NCBI GenBank assembly: GCA_026415575.1
Contig: JAOAGV010000010.1
Coordinates: forward strand, 16,151 to 70,820
Origin: Candidatus Sumerlaeia bacterium
GTDB taxonomy: Bacteria; Sumerlaeota; Sumerlaeia; JADFCW01
Direction: 5' to 3'
Length of the DNA: 54,670 nucleotides
This document shows, one piece after another, positions 33,572-43,400 of the stretch. The position numbers and the translations under genes were made by a program. The notes beneath the pieces were generated by a model, which had not been told where the DNA came from, ran no database searches, and saw nothing but the letters and a program-made list of their open reading frames with translations. Numbering within the stretch: position 1 is the stretch's first letter; every line of letters begins with the position of its first letter.

Positions 33572-34450
33572 TCAATAGATCACCTTGTTCAGGGGATACT
33601 CGATGATGCCGACGGCACCGGCACGGCGCAAATCGGGGATAATCCTCTTGACGACGGATTCATCCAGTATGGTTTCGAGCGCCACCCACTCCGGATCGCT
33701 GAGCGTCGAAATGGTCGGCGCTGTGATAGCCGGCAAAATGGCGGTGACCTTGGGCAAGACCTTTCGCCGGCAGTTGAGCTTCAAACCAACTTTGCCTTCG
33801 GCGGCAATGGCCGCCTCGAGAAGCATGGCAAGATTTTCAATCTTGCGCCGCTTCCACTGGTTTGCCCAGCTGGACTTGTTGGCAATCAGGCGCGGCGTGG
33901 ATTCGAGAATCGTCTCGATAATCCGCAGTTTGTTGGCGCGCAGCGACGATCCGGTTTCGGTTGCCTCGACGATGGCGTCGGCAAGGTCGGGGGCTTTGGC
34001 CTCGGTTGCACCCCACGAGAACTCGACCTCGGCCTTCACGCCGTGTTTGCGCAAATAGGCCTCGGTCACGCGCACCAGTTCCGTGGCCACGCGTTTGCCT
34101 TCCAAGTCCTTGACCCTGCGAATGCGCGAGCTTTCGGGCACGGCCAACACCCATCGAACCGGCCGCGCCGACTGTTTTGAGTAGGACAAGGCGCATGCCT
34201 CGACCACTTTCGCACCGCATTCGGTGATCCAATCGTAGCCGGTCAAGCCGGCGTCAAACACGCCGTCCTGCACATAGCGGGCAATCTCTTGGGCGCGGAT
34301 CAACTTGGCCTCGATTTCCGGATCATCGCAGACCGCATTGTAGGAACGGTCGCCGACCGAGAACGCAAAACCCGCCCGCCGCAACAGTGCCAGCGTGGCG
34401 TCTTGAAGGCTTCCTTTCGGCAAAGCCAACTTAAGGATGTTTGGTTTCAC
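33572..34450 (-). CDS. hisG: ATP phosphoribosyltransferase, long form
   Basis: Catalyses the first step of histidine synthesis, ATP with PRPP. The 292-residue length and the C-terminal domain ([28 protein letters not shown]) mark the long HisG form, which does not need HisZ and is inhibited by histidine through that domain. [20 protein letters not shown] opens the protein and DAGLTGYDW is in place. Start is GTG at 34450: GGAGACAACCA precedes it, and it overlaps the end of the L,D-transpeptidase gene by 20 bases. No other his gene is present in the window. Confidence 0.93.
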   Translation of the reverse strand: MKPNILKLALPKGSLQDATLALLRRAGFAFSVGDRSYNAVCDDPEIEAKLIRAQEIARYVQDGVFDAGLTGYDWITECGAKVVEACALSYSKQSARPVRWVLAVPESSRIRRVKDLEGKRVATELVRVTEAYLRKHGVKAEVEFSWGATEAKAPDLADAIVEATETGSSLRANKLRIIETILESTPRLIANKSSWANQWKRRKIENLAMLLEAAIAAEGKVGLKLNCRRKVLPKVTAILPAITAPTISTLSDPEWVALETILDESVVKRIIPDLRRAGAVGIIEYPLNKVIY

Positions 34451-35633
34451 TGGTTGTCTCCGTTGCGCCGAAATCAATTTTGGGGCGTTCGCCCATGATG
34501 GTGACCGGCGTGCGAATGGGGATCAGATCGTAAAGTTCCTCCACGTCCTTTTCCAGCATTCCGACACAGCCGCGCGAGGCGTATTTGCCGATCGTCTCCG
34601 GATGAATGGTGCCGTGAATGCCCAAGCCGGGTCGGTCGAACTTGAGCCAGCGGCTCCCCAGCTCGTTTTGGGGGTCGCCCGACTTGTAGAGTTTCCCCGT
34701 CTGCGGGTCGAGCCATGAGGGATTCTTCAGCTTGTCCACAATCCGGAACTGGCCCGTCGGCGTCAGGCCGGCTGTTCGGCCTGTTCGCACGCGGTATTTT
34801 TTGAAAAACTTGCCATTGTTGAAGAGCGTCAGCGTGTTGTCGCTGATATTGACAAGGATCGAGAAATCCAGCTTGGGGATTTTGATGCGCTGGCCCGGAC
34901 GCAAAAGCCGTTCATCGCGGATTCGATTGACGGTCTTGATCAAATCCGCCTCAACGCGGTAGCGCTTGCCGATGCTGATCAGGTTGTCGCCCGGCTTGAT
35001 GGTATAGAGTTCCTCGCCCGGAAGCAGAATCTGCGAAAAAAGAATCTCCGTGTTGACTTGGCCAAGGAGATTCTCAACGCCTGCACGCAACTCGCCCTCC
35101 AGAGACATTTCGATCAGCTGGTCGAGTCGCTCTTTGGCCGAGAGCAACTCGCCCGACATGACATAAAGGTTGGCCAGACCCAGCATGGCGGCAGGCGACG
35201 AGGGATCCGATGCGTATTGTGTGACCACAGTCTCGAAATGCTGGCCGGCCTTTTTGCGGTTGCCGTCCCTTTCCAAGGCAATTTTGCCGAGCACATAATG
35301 GATGGTGCCCAGATGCGGGTCTTTGGGGCGGGCGGCCAGAAAAGCCTCTGCCCGTTTTTGGGCTTCATCGGTTTTGCCCATGCGCATGAGAATCTGGATC
35401 GTCAGGCGTTCGAGACGGCTTTGGGCGTCGGGATTCTTCACGCGCGGAGCAAGGGCAGCGGCCTGATCCAACGCTTCGGCATAGCGTTTTTCTGCCTGCA
35501 GGGATTCGATCAGGGCCATTTGGGTTTGAATGGATTTTTCATGCGACTTTTGGCGAAACTTGTGGGCACCGAAAGCCAAGCCGCCGACCACAATCAGAAT
35601 CCCAATCAGATAAATCCACCATTCGCTTTTCAT
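34431..35633 (-). CDS. L,D-transpeptidase with LysM and TPR-like domain
   Basis: A 400-residue envelope protein: one N-terminal membrane helix (residues 5-22), then helical TPR-like repeats to about 175, a LysM peptidoglycan-binding domain ([29 protein letters not shown] ... [10 protein letters not shown]), and a YkuD-type L,D-transpeptidase domain. The active site [20 protein letters not shown] carries the catalytic Cys with SRGC and upstream His. It should form 3-3 cross-links or attach proteins to peptidoglycan in the periplasm. It is the first gene of the operon, with a near-consensus promoter about 100 bases upstream. GGGGAG precedes ATG 35633. Confidence 0.9.
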   Translation of the reverse strand: MKSEWWIYLIGILIVVGGLAFGAHKFRQKSHEKSIQTQMALIESLQAEKRYAEALDQAAALAPRVKNPDAQSRLERLTIQILMRMGKTDEAQKRAEAFLAARPKDPHLGTIHYVLGKIALERDGNRKKAGQHFETVVTQYASDPSSPAAMLGLANLYVMSGELLSAKERLDQLIEMSLEGELRAGVENLLGQVNTEILFSQILLPGEELYTIKPGDNLISIGKRYRVEADLIKTVNRIRDERLLRPGQRIKIPKLDFSILVNISDNTLTLFNNGKFFKKYRVRTGRTAGLTPTGQFRIVDKLKNPSWLDPQTGKLYKSGDPQNELGSRWLKFDRPGLGIHGTIHPETIGKYASRGCVGMLEKDVEELYDLIPIRTPVTIMGERPKIDFGATETTSETKHP

Positions 35634-35741
35634 GGTTGTGCTCCCCGGCAAAAAAGGCTTGGTGTTATCTTCAACAAAATCAGTGCTCCTGAAGAGTATC
35701 CTCGCGCGGCCCGGAGGAATCTCACACGCTCATGTAGGCAA

Positions 35742-35771
35742 ATCATAGGGGTTGCGGCGGCAGGGTGTCAA
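35742..35771 (-). promoter_or_regulatory. Strong promoter of the L,D-transpeptidase-hisG-kdsB-pyrG operon
   Basis: On the minus strand a perfect TTGACA (35771-35766), an 18-base spacer and TATGAT (35747-35742), five of six. The start of transcription would fall near 35735, leaving a leader of about 100 bases. It is the best housekeeping promoter seen in the window and shows that sigma-70 type boxes apply in this organism. Confidence 0.7.
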
Positions 35772-35789
35772 TCCGAAAAAGGCTCGGTC

Positions 35790-38774
35790 TCACGGGCTAA
35801 TCTGGAAGTTCTTTATCAGCGTGTAGTTATCTTCCTCGTGCGTCTCGTTGACCAAGTCGGTCTTGTCGGCAAAGCAGATGATGCCGACGCTGCCCAGCGG
35901 GGCGCGGGAATAAACCGTGCGTGCGTGCTGGTTCAATTCAACCGCGGACGCCGGCGCCAAATCCGAAACAAAGATCGAGTCGCATAGGAACGCATCCAAT
36001 TGCGGTTGATCCGGTGTTCGCGTCACCCAGAATTCAATCCAGAAGGGTCCGGAATTCTGGGTTCCGACGTTGCGCACACGGCCGCCGAACACCACCGCCT
36101 GCCCGCGATGCAGCGGATTCGGAGCGGCCGAGAACCCCTCGACGACCAGATTGGCTTGGGTCGGCTGTCGAATGGTCAGCAGCCGCTTGCCCGCCACCAC
36201 GCGCCGGTTGTTGGCCTCGTTTGACTCGGCCACCATGCCCGGCCGGTCCACGGCAACAACAACCGAATAGGGCCCGTCGGGAATGCTGTAAAGCGAGCGA
36301 TTTAGGGCTAGATCGGTGGCTGCGCCTGCGGCCAGCCCCGGAACGAAGACCGAATCGGCGAGGAATTCATCGAGCCAGATGCCGCCGGTGCGCGAACCGA
36401 AAAACTCGACCCAGAACGGCCCGGCGTTCTGTGCCCCGCGGTTTTCCACGCGTGCCCACAACGTCAGAGGCGAACCCGGTGGCGCCTGATAAGGTGCATT
36501 GGGCGCAAAGTCGGCCAGCGTAATGGTCAAGTCGGCCAGCTGGTTCTTGCCGGCGCCCGATTCTACGCCGCTCAGAGCACGGTTGAGATAATAGCCATCG
36601 AGAAACTGGTAGTTGTTGGTTTCATCCGGTTCGCTGATCTCATCCGGCCGGTCGGCCACACACCCGACCATAAAAACACCCGAGGGAACGCCATAGAGCG
36701 TCCGGGCGTAACCGGCCAAATTCACATCGGCGCCCGGAGCGAGGTTCGACACGGCAATCGAGTCACACAGGAAGAAATCCATCGAAGGATAGAGCCGGTC
36801 GCGTGAACCCCAAAACTCAATCCAGAAAGGCCCGCTGGCCTGTGTACCGACGTTGCGCACCCGTCCGGTGAGCGACAACGTCTGTCCCGAATACGCCGGA
36901 TTCGGTCCGAATCCGAATCCTTCCACCCGCAAGTCCACATTCGTCTGCGGACGGATTACCAGAAGCCGCTTGCCGCCGATCACCACGCGGTTGTCGCTTT
37001 CGTTCGACTCGGCGACCTCATTTGGCCGGTCGGCCATGATGACCACCGTATAGGGACCATCGGGTAGTCCATACAAGGGCAGCGAGGCCGAGTAGGGATG
37101 AGTTGCGCCGGCATTGATGGGTCCCGGTCGCGCGGAGTTAGCCAGAAAATACGACACCGTCAGCCCACCCGTTCGCGATCCCCAAAATTCCAGCCAGAAC
37201 GGCTGCGCGGGCGTTCCGCCCACGTTTTGGATATGCGCAGCCAGCCACAGCGGGTCGCCGGGGGCCAGTTGCACAGGAGCGGCCGGACTGAAATCTGCGT
37301 AAGCAAAGGTCAAGTTGGGCGCCGTGCCCACAGTCAGCGGCGTGGGCAGGAAAGCCGTATTGTTGGTCTCGCTGATTTCGACCACCGAGTTGCCGCTGTC
37401 TATGATCCATCCGACATAGTAGTTGCCCAAAGGGATCGTTGCCGGAAACGCCCCCTGCCATTGGCAGGTCACATAGGTGAACGGCACCAAGGCCGGAACG
37501 TACACGGCGCCGATGGGACGGTCGTCCGGAGTAATGGTCTGATCGGTGGAAGCATAGAACGTCACAAGGAACGGCAGCGTGGTGGTCGTGCCGATATTGC
37601 GCACATCGCAATAAACCTCAAAGGGCGCACCGGCCGAAACCGCCGCCGGCGAAAACCCGGCATACTGCACGCCGTCGTCTATCAGATCGGCGTAATCGCG
37701 GGGAGGCGGATCGCCGGTCATGGTCGCCATCAGCTCGGCATACAGCGAGGCATTGATGCGAGTCCCGCTGTTTTCATCCGGTGCTCCATACGCATGGACG
37801 GCCATCACCTGATGCACGTCTTGGGCCTGAATATACCGCCACACGGGCGAGCCGCTCTGTCCGCCGGCTGTGTCCATGAGGTAGTAGAGCGCATATTGAT
37901 CGGCGAAGGTGGCGATATTGGAATCCCAGTACAGCCCCAAGCCTTGATCGCGGTCGTCGGGATAACCGGCCAAATTGAACATGCGGTTGGGATAATAGGT
38001 CTCCGGCTCATAGGCATAGCCGAACCAGCCGATGAGATTGCCGATGTTGCGGTCGAGTGTAATCAGTCCCCAGTCGAAATCGGGATCCTGACCGCTGACC
38101 CATCCCGACGGCGCGCGCACCTCGACATCCCAAGCCGAACTAAACGGGGCATAGTTGCCATCCATGCCGGGAACGAACTCAACTTCTTTGACCCAGCCGC
38201 CCTCCTCCGCATTGTAAAGGTTATGTCCGGCAGTGAACACGTGGAAGGGGTCAAGCAGAGAGCCGCTTCCGACCCAAACGGAGTCATTGGGAAAAACCAT
38301 ATACATCTTGCCAATGGCGCGCCAAGGAAAGCCAGTGGTCGGCGACACTCGCTGGCGGTCGTCCTCGCCGATGATGTTGAACAGGGAAGGGGTCTTTCCG
38401 AGCGCGCCCGGATGGGACGGGACGGAATTGGATGGCCCAAGCGCCTTCAGTTTCTCCGGCAACGCCGACGGCGGCTCATAGCGGAGTTCGCCGGTGGCCG
38501 GCCGATAGACCACAATCCAGTCGGGCGGCGGCAACAAGGCTTTTTGTTCGGGGGTGAGTTTGAGCGGCGCCGGTCGCGCCAGTCCCCGCAAGTTCCATCG
38601 CTCGCGCGAAATTTCGAGTGCCGGATTACCCGACGGCTTCGCCAACCCCGATTGGGGCGGGCCGGCAAGGCGGGTTTCCAACGCAGGGCCTGCTGCGGGG
38701 GTTTTGGCCAGCATGAGGGCAAACAGAATCCCGCACAATGGCAGGAGATTTGGTTTGGAACTGCTGGACTTCAT
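35790..38774 (-). CDS. Secreted V8-like serine protease with five CARDB repeats
   Basis: A 994-residue secreted protein. After a signal peptide and a propeptide-like stretch to about residue 140, a trypsin-fold domain of glutamyl-endopeptidase type carries the triad H184 (FTAGHNLYN), D234 (DFDWGLITL) and S308 (GGQSGSPVW). From about 365 to the end come five CARDB-type beta-sandwich repeats, recognised by the recurring LxxExxxFxPNP, VRNVGT and FWIEFWGSR words and by the Glu-rich VVEISETNN or VAESNESDN ends. Repeats 3 and 5 are closest to each other. The repeats probably hold the protease at a surface or on a partner. AAGGAG precedes ATG 38774. Confidence 0.88.
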   Translation of the reverse strand: MKSSSSKPNLLPLCGILFALMLAKTPAAGPALETRLAGPPQSGLAKPSGNPALEISRERWNLRGLARPAPLKLTPEQKALLPPPDWIVVYRPATGELRYEPPSALPEKLKALGPSNSVPSHPGALGKTPSLFNIIGEDDRQRVSPTTGFPWRAIGKMYMVFPNDSVWVGSGSLLDPFHVFTAGHNLYNAEEGGWVKEVEFVPGMDGNYAPFSSAWDVEVRAPSGWVSGQDPDFDWGLITLDRNIGNLIGWFGYAYEPETYYPNRMFNLAGYPDDRDQGLGLYWDSNIATFADQYALYYLMDTAGGQSGSPVWRYIQAQDVHQVMAVHAYGAPDENSGTRINASLYAELMATMTGDPPPRDYADLIDDGVQYAGFSPAAVSAGAPFEVYCDVRNIGTTTTLPFLVTFYASTDQTITPDDRPIGAVYVPALVPFTYVTCQWQGAFPATIPLGNYYVGWIIDSGNSVVEISETNNTAFLPTPLTVGTAPNLTFAYADFSPAAPVQLAPGDPLWLAAHIQNVGGTPAQPFWLEFWGSRTGGLTVSYFLANSARPGPINAGATHPYSASLPLYGLPDGPYTVVIMADRPNEVAESNESDNRVVIGGKRLLVIRPQTNVDLRVEGFGFGPNPAYSGQTLSLTGRVRNVGTQASGPFWIEFWGSRDRLYPSMDFFLCDSIAVSNLAPGADVNLAGYARTLYGVPSGVFMVGCVADRPDEISEPDETNNYQFLDGYYLNRALSGVESGAGKNQLADLTITLADFAPNAPYQAPPGSPLTLWARVENRGAQNAGPFWVEFFGSRTGGIWLDEFLADSVFVPGLAAGAATDLALNRSLYSIPDGPYSVVVAVDRPGMVAESNEANNRRVVAGKRLLTIRQPTQANLVVEGFSAAPNPLHRGQAVVFGGRVRNVGTQNSGPFWIEFWVTRTPDQPQLDAFLCDSIFVSDLAPASAVELNQHARTVYSRAPLGSVGIICFADKTDLVNETHEEDNYTLIKNFQISP

Positions 38775-39061
38775 TTTTTCACTCCTTTTTTGCGAACTTC
38801 CCAAAACAAAAACAATCTCAACCGAATGCAGCGTTCGAATTCAACCCCTTTGCGGGCTTATGAGGTGTTCAACCAGCGGCGTAATAGTCTGGCGCACATT
38901 CCCAGTCCGGGGTTGATACCTTCGGCCCCTGTGCTGAGACAGGTCATGTGCCGCAGCCACAGTCCGCTTTGCGGGCAGTCCAAAGCGTTTTCGACTGCCT
39001 ACGGGATTTAGAGCAAGGATTGTGCCGTCGAAGGCAGCCGGTCTTTTTGGGGCCTAAATAA
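38775..39061. repeat. Intergenic region with repeat-like words
   Basis: This gap between the protease start and the dehydrogenase stop is full of short recurring words: CTTTGCGGGC occurs at about 38850 and 38973, and GGGGTTGATACCTTCGGCCCCT near 38914 can fold into a small hairpin. A GTTCGAATTC near 38833 is tRNA-like only by chance. No gene seen. Confidence 0.4.
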
Positions 39062-42058
39062 TCAATTGGCGGTCTTATCGGCGGACTGCGGAGTCAAAAA
39101 TGCGGAGGCCAGTAATTCAATCGGATGACATACAGCTTTTCCCGTCAGGTCGCGGATTTGCTGGCGGCAGGATGTGCCCGAAGCAACGAGTAGGGCGTCG
39201 TCGCCGGCAGCGCGGATGGTCGGCAGAAGGCGAAATTCGGCAATCTGCCGGGAAATCTCGAAGTGCTCCTTCTCATAGCCAAACGCCCCCGCCATGCCGC
39301 AGCAGCCGCAGTCGAGGTCTTCGACGCGTACATTCGGAATGCGCGACAAAACGGCCACGGCCGGCTCGGTTCCCACCAGCGCTTTCTGGTGGCAATGGCC
39401 GTGATAAAGGATGCGCCGGGGTGCGCCTGCTTTTGTACTTTGGGCCATTCCGCCCTTTTCGTTCGCCCCGCCCAAGGTAATCATTCCCTTTTCAAGGGCG
39501 TCGTGGAGAAACTCCTCGATCATCAGGCAGGCCGCACCGACCGTCTCGGCCTTGCGCTTCAGGTCGCCGCGCAGAAGGTCGGGATAATCGTCGCGGAAGG
39601 TCAAAATGCAGCTGGGCTCGGCCCCAATAATCCGAAACCCGCGCTCGACCAGAGGATGCAGCCGCTCGACATTGTATGCGGCGTTGGCTTTCGCCTCATC
39701 CAGCAGCCCCTTCGAGATCATGGGCCGGCCGCAGCACTTCTTGTCCGGCAGAAAGACACGCCAGCCTAATCGTTCAAACAATTGCACCGCCGCAATGCCG
39801 ATCTGCGGCTCGTTGTACGTGAGAAAAGTATCATGAAAGAGAATGACGGATTTGTGCGGGTCGGCATCCGCGGGAATCTCGCCGATCCTGCCGCCGCGCG
39901 CTGCGAACCAGCGAAGGAAGTTGTTTCGGGCAAAGGGTGGAAGGCGCCGCCGGCGGTCTATACCGAACAGTTTTTCCATGGCCCAGCGCGCCGGCCAGCT
40001 GCGCACCAGCCACGTCGAAAGCGGGGCCAGACCGCTGCCCAGTGCCATCAGCCGCTCGATATGGCCGAAGAGTTTTGCCCGAAGCGGCACGCCGCGGTGC
40101 CTGTAGTATTGATGCAGAAACTCAAACTTCAGCTTTGCCACGTCCACTTGGCTGGGGCACTCCGACTTGCATGACTTGCAGGCCAGACACAGATCGAGCG
40201 CGTCATGGACTTCCTGCGAGACAAGGCCGTCGCGGCCCAGCCTGCCGGTCATGGCCAGCCGCAGGGCGTTGGCGCGCCCGCGCGAGCTGTGCTGTTCGTC
40301 GCCCGTGACCATAAACGACGGGCACATGGTCTCTTCGGTGCGTTTGCGGCAGACGCCGACACCCGAGCACATTTCGGCGGCGCGTACAATCCCCCCGTCG
40401 CTCGAAAAATCCAGCGTCGTTTCGATTTCCGGCGTGACGTAACCGGCGCCGAACCGCAAATTGGCCGTTAGCGGATCGGGCGCAACAATCACGCCCGGAT
40501 TGAAGATTCCCTGCGGATCGAACGCGCGTTTGACTTCGGCAAACGCCTCACACAGAGCCGGCCCGAACACTTTTTCCATAAACGGACTTCGCACGCGCCC
40601 GTCGCCGTGCTCGGCCGACAATGCGCCGCCGAACTCGACCACAAGGTCGGCAACCTCTTCCGCAATCGCTGTAAACTGTCGGATGCCTTCCTCCGTTTTC
40701 AGGTTGATAATCGGGCGGATATGCAGGCAACCGACCGACGCATGGCCATAGAACGCCGCCACGGCATTGTGGCGTTCGAGGATTTTTAAAAACCGCTCGA
40801 TGAACTCCGGCAAGCGTTCGGGAGCGACGGCAGGGTCTTCGACAAACGCAACGGGCTTGGCATCGCCGCGCCGTGCCATGAGCAGCCCCAAACCGGCCTT
40901 TCGCAATTTCCAGATGCGCTTTTGCGCCGGGCCGTCGAGGGCGCGGTGATAGTGGTAGCCAAACCGGCGGCGGCGCAGATCCTCTTCGAGGCGCGCGATT
41001 TTTTCCACCGCCTCGTCGCGATTTTCGCCGAAAAATTCAATCGCCAGCAGGGCGTCGGGATCGCCGACGATGAAATCGCGGAGCCGCGTGTATTCGATGT
41101 TGCCGGCGGTCATGTCGAGCACGTTGCGGTCAATGAACTCCACGGCCGCCGGATGATGTTCGAGGGCCGCCAACGTGGCTTCAAGCGCCGGGCGCTGGTC
41201 GTGGAAATGGACCACGAGCAGGACACGGGCTCTCGGCAGCGGCGTCAGGCGAATTTTGGCGGCAACCACGACGCCCAGCGTCCCTTCGGAGCCGATCATC
41301 ATACGCGCAAGATTGAACGGGCGGCCGGGAAGAAACTCATCGAGGTTGTATCCGCCGACGCGCCGCATGATCTTCGGGTAACGGCGCTCGATTTCGGCGG
41401 CGTAGTCGCGGGCCAGTTGCCGAACGGTTCGGTAGCAGTGCCCCTCCAAAGTCGCGTCGCGGCATTTGGCGTCGAACGCCGCAGCGTCCAATTCGCCCAT
41501 GCGGACCACACGCCCGTCGCTCATTGCCACGTCGAGTTCGAGGATGTGATCCGAGGTTTTCCCATAGACCAGCGATCGCGCGCCCGCCGAGTTGTTGCCG
41601 ATCATGCCTCCCAGCGTTGCCCGGTTGGATGTGGCTACATCGGGAGCGAAGTGTAGACCAAACCGCGCCAGCGACTGGTTCAGTTCGTCGAGCACGATGC
41701 CCGGCTCGACCCACGCCCATTGTTCGCCGACATCCACGTCGAGGATGCGATTCAGGTATTTGGAGAAGTCGAGGATGACGCCCGGACCGATGGCCTGTCC
41801 GCCGATGGCCGTGCCCGCCCCGCGCGGTGTGATCGGAATGGCGTGGTGCGCACACTGGCGGATGACTTCCACGACATCGGCGGCGCGGCGCGGAATGACC
41901 ACGCCGGCAGGCATGATCTGATAGACGCTGGCGTCGGTGGCATACAGGGCGCGTGTGAGGGAATCGAACCGCACTTCGCCTTGAATGCGTTCTTGCAAGG
42001 CGCGTCGGAGCGATTCGGTGGCACCAAGGTTCAATCCGGACGGAGGGTTTGTGTTCAT
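39062..42058 (-). CDS. FAD-linked dehydrogenase fused to iron-sulfur domain (YdiJ/D-lactate dehydrogenase type)
   Basis: A 998-residue fusion. The N-terminal half is an FAD-binding PCMH-type oxidase: ATDASVYQIMP, TPRGAGTAIGGQAIGPGVILDFSKYLN (flavin phosphate loop), SNRATLGGMIGNNSAGARS, and the C-terminal HASVGCLHIRP and EHGDGRVRSPF blocks. The second half has [4Fe-4S] motifs (CSGVGVCRKRTEETMCPS and CLACKSCKSECPS) and two CCG domains (KKCCGRP and DCGCCGMAG). E. coli YdiJ of this layout oxidises D-2-hydroxyglutarate, while others act on D-lactate; the substrate is not decided here. The start at ATG 42058 lacks a ribosome site. ATG 42106 overlaps the dnaJ stop (TGATG) and is a coupled alternative. 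Confidence 0.88.
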   Translation of the reverse strand: MNTNPPSGLNLGATESLRRALQERIQGEVRFDSLTRALYATDASVYQIMPAGVVIPRRAADVVEVIRQCAHHAIPITPRGAGTAIGGQAIGPGVILDFSKYLNRILDVDVGEQWAWVEPGIVLDELNQSLARFGLHFAPDVATSNRATLGGMIGNNSAGARSLVYGKTSDHILELDVAMSDGRVVRMGELDAAAFDAKCRDATLEGHCYRTVRQLARDYAAEIERRYPKIMRRVGGYNLDEFLPGRPFNLARMMIGSEGTLGVVVAAKIRLTPLPRARVLLVVHFHDQRPALEATLAALEHHPAAVEFIDRNVLDMTAGNIEYTRLRDFIVGDPDALLAIEFFGENRDEAVEKIARLEEDLRRRRFGYHYHRALDGPAQKRIWKLRKAGLGLLMARRGDAKPVAFVEDPAVAPERLPEFIERFLKILERHNAVAAFYGHASVGCLHIRPIINLKTEEGIRQFTAIAEEVADLVVEFGGALSAEHGDGRVRSPFMEKVFGPALCEAFAEVKRAFDPQGIFNPGVIVAPDPLTANLRFGAGYVTPEIETTLDFSSDGGIVRAAEMCSGVGVCRKRTEETMCPSFMVTGDEQHSSRGRANALRLAMTGRLGRDGLVSQEVHDALDLCLACKSCKSECPSQVDVAKLKFEFLHQYYRHRGVPLRAKLFGHIERLMALGSGLAPLSTWLVRSWPARWAMEKLFGIDRRRRLPPFARNNFLRWFAARGGRIGEIPADADPHKSVILFHDTFLTYNEPQIGIAAVQLFERLGWRVFLPDKKCCGRPMISKGLLDEAKANAAYNVERLHPLVERGFRIIGAEPSCILTFRDDYPDLLRGDLKRKAETVGAACLMIEEFLHDALEKGMITLGGANEKGGMAQSTKAGAPRRILYHGHCHQKALVGTEPAVAVLSRIPNVRVEDLDCGCCGMAGAFGYEKEHFEISRQIAEFRLLPTIRAAGDDALLVASGTSCRQQIRDLTGKAVCHPIELLASAFLTPQSADKTAN

Positions 42059-42105
42059 CAGACAACTGTCGGACAGTCGAAACAGGACAGGGAGAAGGCC
42101 CCGCA

Positions 42106-43191
42106 TCAGACGGAAATGATTTTCACGGTTACGAAATGATCGCCGCGGCTTTTGTTTTCCAGCACCGGACCTTTGCCCTCGAGTCGGAAGATCGTTCCCG
42201 AACGCGTTCCCGGCGGAATTTGCAAGTCGGTCCATCCGTCCATGGTTTTGATGCGAACCATGCCGCCCATGGCGGCCATGGCGGGCGTGACATGGACTTC
42301 TGAATACACGTGCAGGTCGCGCTGCTCATAGTCCGCTTCCTGTTTGACGGTCAGGCGCACGACCAGATTGCCCGGTTTTCCGCCGCGTTCTCCGGGAAAT
42401 CCCTCGCCGGCGACGAGCAATTGGTGACCGGTCTGCGAACGCGGAGGGATAACGACCATGAGGTTTTTCTTTATTTTGGCTTTGCCGCGGCCGTCGCAGG
42501 CCGGACAGAAGACTTCGGCCAGAATGCCGCGTCCTTGGCAGAAGCGGCAGGTTGGCGAAGGAGTGCGTCCGCATTCGGGACAGGGGCGCGTAGCCGTACC
42601 CGGTTTGGCTCCGCTGCCGCCGCACAGGGCGCAGGGTTCTATGCGCGACAGCGCCAACGGCTGGTGTCCGCCCTTTTCCGCAACCTCCGCCGAAATAGTC
42701 ATATCTACTTCGATGTTGCGTCCGTCAATCGGCCCCGTCGGCGGGGGCGGCGGAGGCGGCGACGACGGAGGTGGGGTGGGCGTGCGCGGACGGAATGGTC
42801 CGTGGCTTTCCCACCACGGCGTGTGAGGCCGCTTGGTTTCGGGCGAGCCGGAACGTGGTGCCGTCGCCGAGGGCTTGCCCTGTCCGGGCGACCGCACACC
42901 GCTTTTGCTTTCGGTGGCGGGTGTCGAACTGCCGGACCGCGCCTGCCCGCTGGTTCGGGCGCGATGCGCCTCGGCCGCCTTGCGCAGCCGGTCGTAGTGG
43001 GCGCGCCGTTTCGGGTCTATCAACACGCGGTAGGCCTGCGTGATGAGTTTGAACTTTTCCTCGGCCGAAGGATTGTCAGGATTTTGGTCCGGATGATAGC
43101 GCAAGGCGAGGGTGCGGAACGCCCGCCGAATCTCCGACTGGGTGGCGTTCGGATCGAGTCCCAGAATCAAATAGTAGTCGTGTTCCGGCAT
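42106..43191 (-). CDS. DnaJ-family co-chaperone with zinc-finger domain
   Basis: A 361-residue DnaJ homologue. The J domain holds HPD at residues 33-35. A long Ser/Pro/Gly linker with a polyproline run (about residues 75-150) takes the place of the usual Gly/Phe region. The Cys-rich part has four units: [24 protein letters not shown] and CPACDGRG. The second unit has lost the GxG ending. Two substrate-binding beta domains follow ([30 protein letters not shown], then [17 protein letters not shown]). It stimulates a DnaK ATPase. No dnaK or grpE is adjacent, and the proline linker suggests an accessory DnaJ rather than the main one. Confidence 0.88.
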   Translation of the reverse strand: MPEHDYYLILGLDPNATQSEIRRAFRTLALRYHPDQNPDNPSAEEKFKLITQAYRVLIDPKRRAHYDRLRKAAEAHRARTSGQARSGSSTPATESKSGVRSPGQGKPSATAPRSGSPETKRPHTPWWESHGPFRPRTPTPPPSSPPPPPPPTGPIDGRNIEVDMTISAEVAEKGGHQPLALSRIEPCALCGGSGAKPGTATRPCPECGRTPSPTCRFCQGRGILAEVFCPACDGRGKAKIKKNLMVVIPPRSQTGHQLLVAGEGFPGERGGKPGNLVVRLTVKQEADYEQRDLHVYSEVHVTPAMAAMGGMVRIKTMDGWTDLQIPPGTRSGTIFRLEGKGPVLENKSRGDHFVTVKIISV

Positions 43192-43400
43192 GCGTGGTTG
43201 TTTGCGTAAATCCGGCGCCGCAAAAAAGCGCTGCAGAATCCACCATCGCTTGTAGGCGTTTAGCTGAAGCCCAACAAGAAATCAATGGGAAAGATGATCT
43301 TTTTGTCCGCCGCTTGCGACCGGAAAATCCGTTGACGGTGCGCGCACAGGCCGATAAGGGAGTCCTGTTTTTGTATGTGTGGAGAGCGAAAATACAGGCG

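Noticed and set aside
38828..38842. tRNA T-arm-like GTTCGAATTC
   Set aside because: Flanking bases do not form the T stem and no cloverleaf can be drawn.
37098..39011. 637-codon plus-strand frame opposite the CARDB protease
   Set aside because: Shadow of a repetitive minus-strand gene with intact catalytic triad and ribosome site.
42059..42235. Longer start for the YdiJ-like dehydrogenase at 42235
   Set aside because: It would run 130 bases into the dnaJ homologue and adds low-complexity residues not expected in the family; ATG 42106 remains a possible coupled start.
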